From positions 1 to 42,898 of the forward strand of contig CANRJS010000018.1 in assembly GCA_947631015.1 (NCBI GenBank): a DNA stretch of 42,898 bases, given 5' to 3'. Of the stretch, positions 1 to 7,289 are shown one piece after another; positions within the stretch are counted from its first letter, which is position 1; each line of letters starts with the position of its first letter. Position numbers and translations under genes: made by a program. This DNA is from an uncultured Clostridia bacterium. Lineage in GTDB: Bacteria > Bacillota > Clostridia > Oscillospirales > JAAYOS01. The notes under the pieces are model-generated. The model was not told where the DNA came from, searched no databases, and saw only the letters and a list, made by a program, of their open reading frames with translations.

Positions 1-354
1 GACTGGCTGGATTTGGGCAATCGGAAGATTCAGGTCGTTCACACACCGGGACATTCCCCCGGACATTGCTGCTTCTATGATCCTGAGAGAGAATACCTGT
101 TTTCCGGGGATTTGATTTACAAGGGCTGCCTGTACGCGTTTTATCCGACGACCGACCCTCAGCTTTTCTATCACTCTGTAAAGCGCGTGCAAGAATATAA
201 AATCTCAAGAATTTTGCCCGGTCACCATCAGTTAAACATCCCCGTTTCACTGATAAATGAAATTGAGGCCGGGTTTGCACAAATTGAGAGAAGCGGCAAG
301 CTAAAACAGGGAAACGGATTGTTCGAGTTCGGAGATTTTCAGATTCAAATCTGA
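1..354 (+). CDS. MBL-fold metallo-hydrolase, C-terminal part (5' truncated)
   Basis: The reading frame is open from base 1 and stops at 352-354, so only the last 117 codons are present. The motif HTPGHSPGH early in the fragment is the metal-binding His region that follows the HxHxDH motif in metallo-beta-lactamase-fold hydrolases. SGDLIY supplies the bridging Asp, and LPGHH near residue 74 the last metal-ligand His. These zinc (or iron) enzymes act on thioesters, lactones or phosphoesters; the substrate cannot be told here because the N-terminal half lies outside the window. A TTG at 13 is in frame but would cut into the conserved fold, so it is not the real start. No strong terminator is seen after the stop. 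Confidence 0.85.
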   Translation, partial: DWLDLGNRKIQVVHTPGHSPGHCCFYDPEREYLFSGDLIYKGCLYAFYPTTDPQLFYHSVKRVQEYKISRILPGHHQLNIPVSLINEIEAGFAQIERSGKLKQGNGLFEFGDFQIQI

Positions 355-593
355 ACTATGATTTCCCTGTTTTCCTTGCAACAGCACGGAAAACGGCGGA
401 GCCGTCCACGTCGTATGTCGCTACAAATCATCAAGATATTCCAGAATTTACTATTTTAATGGTAAATAATAGCAAATTTGCTGCAAACCTCGAAATTTAT
501 CCCAAAATGCGCCAAAATCGAAATATAATATTTTCGCGGTATTTTTGCAGAATTAACGGCACTTCCTGCGTATTCGGAAACGATTTGCAAAAT

Positions 594-610
594 AGTCGAA
601 AAAAGTCGAT
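594..610 (+). promoter_or_regulatory. Possible tandem 0A boxes (Spo0A-type operator)
   Basis: AGTCGAA at 594-600 is followed exactly 10 bp later by AGTCGAT at 604-610. The Spo0A box is TGTCGAA, and Spo0A C-domains are known to bind tandem boxes spaced about one helical turn apart. Both copies lack the first T of the consensus, so the call rests on spacing plus the adjacent Spo0A-type gene. Confidence 0.35.
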
Positions 611-629
611 ATTTTTATGCGTTTTCCTA

Positions 630-658
630 TTGCAAAATTTTTCCGAATATGCTTAAAT
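630..658 (+). promoter_or_regulatory. Possible sigma-A promoter of the Spo0A-like gene
   Basis: TTGCAA at 630-635 and TTAAAT at 653-658 are separated by 17 bp, upstream of the Spo0A_C gene and 20-35 bp after the possible 0A boxes. The -10 is weak and the region is AT-rich, so a chance match is possible. Confidence 0.35.
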
Positions 659-692
659 TTAGAAGTAAAATCTCTGAAAGGATGTGCTCACG

Positions 693-1145
693 TTGGGAAA
701 GTATTTGTATTTTCGTGAAAACGATTATGTTTTGGCAAAGAACGTTCTGCAGTCTGCGGGTATACCTCTGCTTGATGACGATAATATTTGCTCTGAACCG
801 GGCATATCCGTCATGGTAAGAAACATTCTCCGCGATATAGGCGTGCCGGAGTACGGGATCGGCTTCTCGTACATCGAGGCCGCCCTAAAATGCGGAACGA
901 TCGAGCGCGGCGACATGACAAAGCTCATCTATCCCGAGATAGCAAAGCGCTTCGGGACGACGGTCGGAAGCATCGAAAAGGCTATACGTTTCACCATCGA
1001 GTGTACTTGGGAGAACGGAAAGGGCGGCAAATACTCCAGATATTTTGAAAACTTCAGGAGCCGTCCGGCCAACGGACAGTTCCTCAAGATAGTCCACGAC
1101 ATAATCATGGAACAGCTCGCCGCCTCGGAGAGCGAAGCTCTCTGA
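693..1145 (+). CDS. Receiver-less Spo0A C-terminal (DNA-binding) domain protein
   Basis: About 150 residues. From roughly residue 35 to the end the protein matches the Spo0A effector domain: ILRDIGVP, then a helix set ending in YPEIAKRFGTT (helix-turn-helix entry), IEKAIRFTIE in place of the VERAIRHAIE recognition helix, and a C-terminal NGQFLKIVHDII. The phosphorylatable receiver domain of a full Spo0A (about 260 residues) is absent; the first 35 residues are unlike a receiver. AAAGGA at 677-682 sits 10 nt before TTG at 693, while the GTG at 684 would be only 1 nt from it, so TTG 693 is preferred. Expected role: DNA binding at 0A-type boxes without phosphorelay input, possibly modulating sporulation genes. 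A 10-nt gap to the HAD gene suggests co-transcription. Confidence 0.85.
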   Translation: MGKYLYFRENDYVLAKNVLQSAGIPLLDDDNICSEPGISVMVRNILRDIGVPEYGIGFSYIEAALKCGTIERGDMTKLIYPEIAKRFGTTVGSIEKAIRFTIECTWENGKGGKYSRYFENFRSRPANGQFLKIVHDIIMEQLAASESEAL

Positions 1146-1155
1146 AAAGCCGTGT

Positions 1156-1791
1156 ATGGCGGTAAAATGGGTGTTCTTTGACGTCGGCTCCACGCTCACC
1201 GATGAGAGCGCGTGCGAGGCTGCGAGGATAGCGGACACCGTCCGCGGCTCCGACGTGACGGAGGACGAATTCGACAGGCTTTACCGCGCCTTCTGCGCGC
1301 GGAACCTTGACGGGTACAACCTCGCGCGGGAGCGCTTCGGCCTCGCAAAGGCAAGGTGGAGGACGGACCTCGAGCGGCTGTATCCCGGCGCGGCGGAAAT
1401 GCTTGCCCGTATGTCGGAGAAGTTTCGCCTCGGGGTCATAGCGAACCAGAGTCCGGGGCTTCGGGAACGGCTCGACGAGTTGGGGATAGGCCGGTTCTTC
1501 GCGGTCGTGGCGGGCTCCGGCGACGTCGGAGCGGCAAAGCCGTCTCCGGAGATATTTCGGCACGCGCTCGCGCTTGCGGAATGCGACGCTCGGGAAGCGG
1601 TGATGGCGGGGGATCGCCTCGATCGCGACATAGCGCCGGCACAGGCGCTCGGAATGCGCACGGTATGGGTGAGGCAGGAATACGGCGCGCTCGGGAATGC
1701 CGCTCTTCTGCCGCAGCCGCCGGACGTTATCTGCCGAAGCGTAGCGGAGCTGACTCCGGAGATGCTCTCCGGAGGAAACGGCATACTTTGA
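1156..1791 (+). CDS. HAD-superfamily hydrolase
   Basis: 211 residues, usual size for subfamily IA phosphatases. Motif I is FFDVGSTLTDE with nucleophile Asp9; the usual second Asp (+2) is Gly11. Motif II, VIANQS, has Ala96 where Ser/Thr is common. Motif III is Lys128 in AAKPSPEIF. Motif IV is AGDRLDRDI (Asp153, with Asp156/Asp158 nearby). These enzymes remove phosphate from small metabolites through an aspartyl-phosphate; the loss of the +2 Asp, the usual acid/base, makes the reaction uncertain. ATG 1156 lies 10 nt after the Spo0A-like stop with only a weak ribosome site, which suggests translational coupling. A strong terminator follows. Confidence 0.85.
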   Translation: MAVKWVFFDVGSTLTDESACEAARIADTVRGSDVTEDEFDRLYRAFCARNLDGYNLARERFGLAKARWRTDLERLYPGAAEMLARMSEKFRLGVIANQSPGLRERLDELGIGRFFAVVAGSGDVGAAKPSPEIFRHALALAECDAREAVMAGDRLDRDIAPAQALGMRTVWVRQEYGALGNAALLPQPPDVICRSVAELTPEMLSGGNGIL

Positions 1792-1803
1792 TGACATGCG
1801 TGA

Positions 1804-1838
1804 AGCGGAGAACGCGTTGCGGCGTTCTCCGCTCTTTT
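1804..1838 (+). terminator. Intrinsic terminator after the HAD gene
   Basis: A perfect 12-bp stem (1804-1815 with 1822-1833), 6-base loop, then CTTTT. It closes the Spo0A-like/HAD transcription unit. Confidence 0.85.
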
Positions 1839-1915
1839 CGGTTTTCAGAGACGTGCCCGCGATTTCCTGCGGCAGCGGCGGACTGCCGCAAAAATATCTT
1901 CGGACTGTTTGGTAG

Positions 1916-1944
1916 TTGCGATAAAGCCTTGAGTGTGCTATAAT
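1916..1944 (+). promoter_or_regulatory. Sigma-A promoter of the metallophosphoesterase-recJ-relA run
   Basis: TTGCGA at 1916-1921, 17-bp spacer, perfect TATAAT at 1939-1944. It lies about 105 bp before the next start codon and just after a terminator. Confidence 0.75.
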
Positions 1945-2050
1945 ACCTTATTAGGTTATTTTATCGTATCGCTTTAACCGGAATTTTCCGGGAAACGATT
2001 TGGCCCGGGAGCCACCCGCGTGTTGACTTCCCGGCGGCGAAAGGTGAGAT

Positions 2051-2887
2051 ATGCGTAAGAAACGTGTGATACTCGGGCTCGTCGGAGTGTGTACGGTGCT
2101 GCTCCTCGCGGAGCTGTACCGTTCTAACCGGATAATCGAGCTTGAGAAAATAACAATAGTGCGCGAAAACCTCCCCGAGGGCTTTGACGGGTTCAGAATA
2201 GCGCACATCTCCGATCTCCACGGAACTCTGTTCGGCGAGGACAACGAGGAGCTTGCGGAGATGATTCGCGCGGAGGAGCCGGACATCATCGCCATCACAG
2301 GAGACTTCGTGGACACGACCTCGCGCGACGTCGATATGGTCTACGCCACGGCGCGGAAGCTCGCGGAGATAGCGCCGTGCTACTTCGTTCCTGGCAACCA
2401 CGAGTACAAGGAGGGACTTGCTCCGGTGGCGGAGGAGTTCGAACGCGCCGGGGTGACGGTACTCCAGAACGAGGCGACGGAGCTCGAGCGGAACGGCGAC
2501 AAAATAACCCTCCTCGGCGTGGACGACCCGAACGGCCGCGCCGACATGATAACAATGGCCGAGGCGGTGAAGCTTGCAAAGCAGCGGGAACCGGACTTCC
2601 TGCTGATGCTCAACCACCGGTACAGCCGCGCGGAGGAAGCGAGCGCGCTCGGGACCGATATAATGCTCGCGGGGCACGCTCACGGAGGACTCATCCGCCT
2701 TCCGTTTACCGACGGACTGGTGGGACCCTCGATGAAGTTTTTTCCGAAGCACACGAGCGGGCATTACAACATAGACGGCATGGATCTCGTTACAAGCAGA
2801 GGACTCGGGAACACGGGGTGGACGCGGCGGCTCTTCAATCCTCCGCATCTGCCGGTGATAGAACTCAGGACAAAGCAGCCGTCCTGA
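2051..2887 (+). CDS. Membrane-anchored metallophosphoesterase (YkuE-like)
   Basis: 278 residues. An N-terminal hydrophobic stretch after MRKKR (residues about 6-21) predicts a single membrane anchor with the catalytic domain outside. The calcineurin-like metal sites are all visible: ISDLHG (Asp55, His57), TGD (84-85), PGNHE (114-118), LNHRY (His189) and AGHAHGG (207-213). This combination is typical of the YkuE/YpbG group, some members of which act on UDP-diacylglucosamine or other phosphoesters; the substrate here is unknown. AAAGGTGAG just upstream of ATG 2051 is a good ribosome site. A 26-bp gap to recJ suggests one operon. Confidence 0.9.
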   Translation: MRKKRVILGLVGVCTVLLLAELYRSNRIIELEKITIVRENLPEGFDGFRIAHISDLHGTLFGEDNEELAEMIRAEEPDIIAITGDFVDTTSRDVDMVYATARKLAEIAPCYFVPGNHEYKEGLAPVAEEFERAGVTVLQNEATELERNGDKITLLGVDDPNGRADMITMAEAVKLAKQREPDFLLMLNHRYSRAEEASALGTDIMLAGHAHGGLIRLPFTDGLVGPSMKFFPKHTSGHYNIDGMDLVTSRGLGNTGWTRRLFNPPHLPVIELRTKQPS

Positions 2888-2913
2888 AATAAGCAGGCCG
2901 GGAGAACGGTATC

Positions 2914-5013
2914 ATGACAAAGCGGTGGATCTTCAGACAGAACGATCCGAACGCGGAACGCGAGCTCGTGAAGAGCGGCGTGCCGCTTCTTGCCGCACGC
3001 GTTCTTTCGGCGAGAAAGGTGCGTTCGCCGGAGGCGGTGCGGGCAGTGCTTTCGAGGGACCTCGAGAGCATACCCGACCCGATGCTGATGAAGGGAATGA
3101 AGAAGGCGGCGGCGCGTCTGCGCGCGGCCGTTGAGAGAGGAGAGAAATGCGCCGTCTACGGCGACTACGACGTGGACGGCATAACCGCCGCCTGCCTCGT
3201 CTGCGAGCGTCTGCGCGCGGCGGGGCTGGACGTGAGTGTGTGCATACCCACGAGGTTTGACGACGGATACGGCGTCGCGCGGCAGCACATAGAAGAGCTC
3301 GCGCGCGGCGGCGTCACGCTTGTGATAACGGTGGATCTGGGCATCACCGCGCACGACGAGGTGGAGTACGCCAAGTCGCTCGGTGTGGACTTCATCGTCA
3401 CCGACCACCACGAATGCCCCGGCCGCCTGCCCAAGGCGGACGCGGTGGTGGACCCGATGAGGCAGGGCTGTGGGTATCCGTTCAAGCCGCTTGCGGGCGT
3501 CGGCGTGGCGTTCATGCTGATGCTCGCGTTTGAGGGACGCGAGCACCTCGCGGAGCTTGTGGACGCGGTGGGCGACCTCGCGGCTATAGGAACCGTGGCG
3601 GACGTGGTGCCGATGGTGGGCGTCAATGCCACGCTGACATATCATGGACTGCAAAGGCTTTCCGAGTTTCACCGGCCGGGACTTCGCGCCCTGACGGAGG
3701 AGACTTTCGGGGAACAGAGACGGCTCGACGAGAGCACTATCGGCTTCTCGATAGCGCCGCGCCTCAACGCCGCGGGGCGGATGGGCAGCGCGGAGGACGC
3801 GGTCGAGCTGCTGATGACGGACGACGTCCGCCGCGCGGAGGAGCTTGCGGCAAAGCTCTGCGAGCTAAACCGCGAGCGTCAGAAGCTCGAAAACGATATG
3901 CTCGAGGAGATCTACGCCAAGGCGGAGACCATGCTGAACGAGGAGAGCGCCGGGGACCGTCCCGGACGGGCTCTCGTGCTCGCAAGCGACGGGTGGCACC
4001 AGGGAATAGTCGGCATCGTCGCGAGCCGCCTTGCGGAGGCATTCGCGCGGCCGGTGTTCCTGATATGCCTTGAGGACGGTATTGGGCGCGGCTCGGGGCG
4101 GAGCTTCTACGGCATCAACATACTCGAGATAATGAAGCGCGCGCCGTACCTCTTTGAGAACTGGGGAGGGCATGAGTTCGCGGTCGGATTTACCATAAAG
4201 GAAGAGAACATACCGCTGTTTGCGGAGATAGTCGGCGAGACCGCGCCGGCGCTCGTCTCCGCGCACATAGACGTGGACGCGGAGATACTTCCGCACGAGC
4301 TCGAACCGGAGCTCGTGCGCGGCCTTGCGGAGCTCGGGCCCTTCGGGGCGGCAAATCCGATGCCGGTATTCATACTGAAGGATGCGGAGCTTTGCGAGGT
4401 CATGCCGATGCGAGAGGGACGCGGCGCGAGAATGAGGATAAACGCCGGCAGAAGGAGCTTCCACGCGCTCTGCTTTAGCCGGGACGCGCTTCGCGGCGAC
4501 GTCGGAGACGGCGACTCGGGAGACGCGCTCGTGTGTGTCGACCCGGTCTCGATAACGGAGGGCGGGGAGGTGCGGCTCATCCTGGAGTCGCTTCGTATGC
4601 CGCCGGACGAGTACGGACGGTACGTCCGCGAGTTCGAGCTCTACCGGCTCCTGCGAGCCGGTGCGGAGCTCGCACCGAGCGAGGCGGCGCGGCTCATGCC
4701 GGAGGTGCGCGGGGTCGTGGCGGTGCTCAGGTACCTACGCACGAGCGCGGGAGAGGACGGCGTGACGCGGGCGAGGATAAGCTCGCTCTGCCGCAGGATA
4801 CGCTGCGCGGAGCATGTGGATATAGGCTACGGACAGCTGCTCGTCTGCCTCAAGGCGCTTGCCGAGAAGGAACGCCTCGAGTATAAGCGCGACGGGGAGA
4901 TGGCGACCGTCCGTATGGGGGAGAGAAAACCAACCGATCTCAACACGGCGCCGGTAATACTGCGCCTGAAGAAACTGATGAACAGTGGGAAGGAGGGAGA
5001 AGCCGATGAGTAA
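2914..5013 (+). CDS. recJ: Single-stranded-DNA-specific exonuclease RecJ
   Basis: 699 residues. The DHH-family catalytic motifs are present: DYDVDG at 84-89, VDLGIT near 140, TDHHE at 163-167, and VADVVPM. The DHHA1 part carries GRGSGRS (about 391-397) and WGGHEFAVGF near 416. A C-terminal OB-like and extra domain follows. RecJ degrades single-stranded DNA 5'->3' in recombinational and mismatch repair in the cytoplasm, using Mn/Mg. GGGAGAA precedes ATG 2914. Its stop overlaps the relA start by 8 bases; in many Firmicutes apt sits between recJ and relA, and here it is missing. Confidence 0.95.
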   Translation: MTKRWIFRQNDPNAERELVKSGVPLLAARVLSARKVRSPEAVRAVLSRDLESIPDPMLMKGMKKAAARLRAAVERGEKCAVYGDYDVDGITAACLVCERLRAAGLDVSVCIPTRFDDGYGVARQHIEELARGGVTLVITVDLGITAHDEVEYAKSLGVDFIVTDHHECPGRLPKADAVVDPMRQGCGYPFKPLAGVGVAFMLMLAFEGREHLAELVDAVGDLAAIGTVADVVPMVGVNATLTYHGLQRLSEFHRPGLRALTEETFGEQRRLDESTIGFSIAPRLNAAGRMGSAEDAVELLMTDDVRRAEELAAKLCELNRERQKLENDMLEEIYAKAETMLNEESAGDRPGRALVLASDGWHQGIVGIVASRLAEAFARPVFLICLEDGIGRGSGRSFYGINILEIMKRAPYLFENWGGHEFAVGFTIKEENIPLFAEIVGETAPALVSAHIDVDAEILPHELEPELVRGLAELGPFGAANPMPVFILKDAELCEVMPMREGRGARMRINAGRRSFHALCFSRDALRGDVGDGDSGDALVCVDPVSITEGGEVRLILESLRMPPDEYGRYVREFELYRLLRAGAELAPSEAARLMPEVRGVVAVLRYLRTSAGEDGVTRARISSLCRRIRCAEHVDIGYGQLLVCLKALAEKERLEYKRDGEMATVRMGERKPTDLNTAPVILRLKKLMNSGKEGEADE

Positions 5014-7222
5014 ACCGATGACAGTAGAGGATGTGAACGCCCGGTTCGAGGAGTTCATGACAAAATGCGGCAAGCTGCATCCCGACGCGGCGGCGGACAT
5101 CCGCCGCGCCTACGAGACCGCGCGCGCCGCTCACGACGGACAGCTCCGCCGCTCGGGCGACCCGTATATCATGCACCCGGAAGCGGTGGCGGAGATAGCC
5201 TTCGAGATAGGCCTTGACGCGCGGAGCATCGAGGCGGCGCTCCTGCACGACGTCATAGAGGACACGTCCATGACCTATGCGGACGTGGCGAACGGCTTCG
5301 GCGAGGACGTCGCTCTGCTCGTGGACGGTGTTACGAAGCTGACGCGCGTGCAGTACACCTACAAGGAAGACGAGCAGATGGAAAATCTCCGCAAGATGTT
5401 CCTTGCCATGGCGAAGGACATCCGCGTGATACTGATAAAAATCTGCGACAGGCTCCACAACATGAGGACGGCGGAGGCGTGGAGCGAGCCGAAGCGCCGC
5501 GAAAAGGCACTCGAGACGATGGAGATATACGCGCCGCTTGCGCATCGCCTCGGAATGTCCCGCGTGAAGTGGGAGCTTGAGGACATAGCGCTCCGGTGCC
5601 TTGACCCGATAGGCTACAAGGAGATAGTGGACGTCATCACCGACAGGGAGAGCCACTACAACGACTTTCTCGAGCACGTCACCTCGGTGATACAGGCGCG
5701 TCTCGTCGAAAACGGGATAAAGGCAGAGATACACGGCAGGATAAAGCACGTCTACTCCGTCTACCGCAAGATGTACAATCAGAACAAGTCGCTTGACGAG
5801 ATATACGACCTCTACGCAATACGGATAATCGTGGATGAGGTAGTCGACTGCTACAACGTCCTCGGCATAGTCCACGACCTCTATAAGCCGATGCCGGGAC
5901 GCTTCAAGGACTACATCTCAACGCCGAAGCCGAATATGTACCAGTCGCTTCACACGACAGTCATAGGGCGCGAGGGAATACCCTTCGAGGTGCAGATACG
6001 CACCTGGGAGATGCACCACACCGCCGAGTACGGCATAGCGGCGCACTGGAAGTACAAGGACGGCGTCACCGAGTCGAAAGAGAACTTCGACGAGAAGCTG
6101 GAGTGGGTGCGGAACCTTCTCGAGACTCAGGAGGATACCGACTCGGACGAATTCCTGAGCATGCTCAAGATAGACATGTTCGCCGACGAGGTGTTCGTCT
6201 TTACGCCGAAGGGAGACGTCATAAGCCTCCCCGCCGGCGCGACGCCGATAGACTTTGCGTATTCGATACACTCCGCCGTCGGCAACCGGATGACCGGCGC
6301 GAAGGTGAACGGCAGGATAGTCGGCTACGACTATGTGCTGAAGAGCGGAGACATCGTCGAGGTGCTGACAAGCAAGGTCGCGCGCGGCCCGAGCCGGGGC
6401 TGGCTCGAGCTCGCAAAGACGAACGAGGCGCGCAACAAGATACGCCAGTGGTTCAAGAAGATGGCGCGCGACGAGAACATCGCCGAGGGACGCGCCCGCT
6501 TCGAGGAGCACATGAAGCGGCTCGAGATAGACCTCTCGCTGCTCTCGGACGACGTACTGCCGCAGATTCTCAAGCGGATGAGCTTTAATTCACTTGACGA
6601 GATGTACGCGGCGATAGGCTACGGCGGCATCACCGTCATGCGCGCGGTGAACCGCGTGCGCGACGAGCTCACGCGCATGGGTAAGCTCGGCGATAAGCCT
6701 GCGGAGCAGCCTGCGGCGGGCACGCCGGACACTCCGGCTCTGCCGAACAAGAAGGTCACAAAGCGCAGTGAGAATGGCGTCGTCGTCGAGGGCGTGGACA
6801 ACTGCCTTGTCAAGTTCGCGCGCTGCTGCACGCCGGTGCCGGGAGACGACATCATAGGCTTCGTGACGCGCGGCTATGGCGTGTCCGTCCACCGAAAGGA
6901 CTGCCGTAACGCGGAGAGCCTCTCGCGCGAGGCGGGCAGGATGGTGAAGGTCTATTGGGAGCAGATGCCGGACGAGCGCTATGTGACGGGGCTCGAGCTG
7001 TCCGCGCGCGACCGCGCGAACCTCCTCGTGGACGTCATGACGGCGCTCACGTCGCTGAAGGTCACGGTCGTTTCGATAAACGCGCGCGTCCTCGGCGACG
7101 GCTACGACGCGGTGAACCTCGTCGTCCAGATAGCGGACACGAACGAGCTGAAAACGATAATGACAAAGCTCGGGAACATCCAGGGCGTTGTTCAGGTGAC
7201 GCGAAAGGGCTACGAGCACTGA
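5006..7222 (+). CDS. relA: Bifunctional (p)ppGpp synthetase/hydrolase (RelA/SpoT family)
   Basis: 738 residues from ATG 5006, chosen because GGAGGGA lies 7 nt upstream; the in-frame GTG at 4985 has no such site. The HD hydrolase motif LLHDVIEDT has His81-Asp82. The synthetase domain contains RIKHVYSVYRKM and the RFKD signature (299-302), which marks bifunctional long Rel enzymes. A TGS domain starts near residue 396 (VFVFTPKGD). A Cys/His-containing zinc-finger region (FARCCTPVPGDDIIGF) and a C-terminal ACT domain follow. The enzyme makes and degrades the stringent-response alarmone at the ribosome. It overlaps recJ by 8 bases, so translation is probably coupled. Confidence 0.97.
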   Translation: MSKPMTVEDVNARFEEFMTKCGKLHPDAAADIRRAYETARAAHDGQLRRSGDPYIMHPEAVAEIAFEIGLDARSIEAALLHDVIEDTSMTYADVANGFGEDVALLVDGVTKLTRVQYTYKEDEQMENLRKMFLAMAKDIRVILIKICDRLHNMRTAEAWSEPKRREKALETMEIYAPLAHRLGMSRVKWELEDIALRCLDPIGYKEIVDVITDRESHYNDFLEHVTSVIQARLVENGIKAEIHGRIKHVYSVYRKMYNQNKSLDEIYDLYAIRIIVDEVVDCYNVLGIVHDLYKPMPGRFKDYISTPKPNMYQSLHTTVIGREGIPFEVQIRTWEMHHTAEYGIAAHWKYKDGVTESKENFDEKLEWVRNLLETQEDTDSDEFLSMLKIDMFADEVFVFTPKGDVISLPAGATPIDFAYSIHSAVGNRMTGAKVNGRIVGYDYVLKSGDIVEVLTSKVARGPSRGWLELAKTNEARNKIRQWFKKMARDENIAEGRARFEEHMKRLEIDLSLLSDDVLPQILKRMSFNSLDEMYAAIGYGGITVMRAVNRVRDELTRMGKLGDKPAEQPAAGTPDTPALPNKKVTKRSENGVVVEGVDNCLVKFARCCTPVPGDDIIGFVTRGYGVSVHRKDCRNAESLSREAGRMVKVYWEQMPDERYVTGLELSARDRANLLVDVMTALTSLKVTVVSINARVLGDGYDAVNLVVQIADTNELKTIMTKLGNIQGVVQVTRKGYEH

Positions 7223-7244
7223 TATGCCGTGATAACAGACGCAA

Positions 7245-7259
7245 AATGTCCCGGACATT
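7245..7259. repeat. Near-perfect palindrome before the phosphohexomutase gene
   Basis: AATGTCC-C-GGACATT, 7-bp arms around one base, in the 67-bp gap between relA and the mutase gene. It is too short-looped for a hairpin and could be an operator; no regulator is identified. Confidence 0.4.
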
Positions 7260-7289
7260 GATTGTAATTACAGGATAGGAGGAAAAATT

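Larger units (their letters stand above)
355..692. other. AT-rich intergenic region
   Basis: About 340 bases without a convincing gene, visibly richer in A+T than the rest of the window. It holds A-tracts, repeated TCGAAA-type words, a possible tandem 0A-box pair and a possible sigma-A promoter (listed separately). A 65-codon open frame at 459-656 has no ribosome site and no family resemblance and is not called. Confidence 0.6.

Noticed and set aside
459..656. 65-codon open frame in the AT-rich gap
   Set aside because: No ribosome site, no recognisable domain, and composition like the surrounding non-coding DNA.
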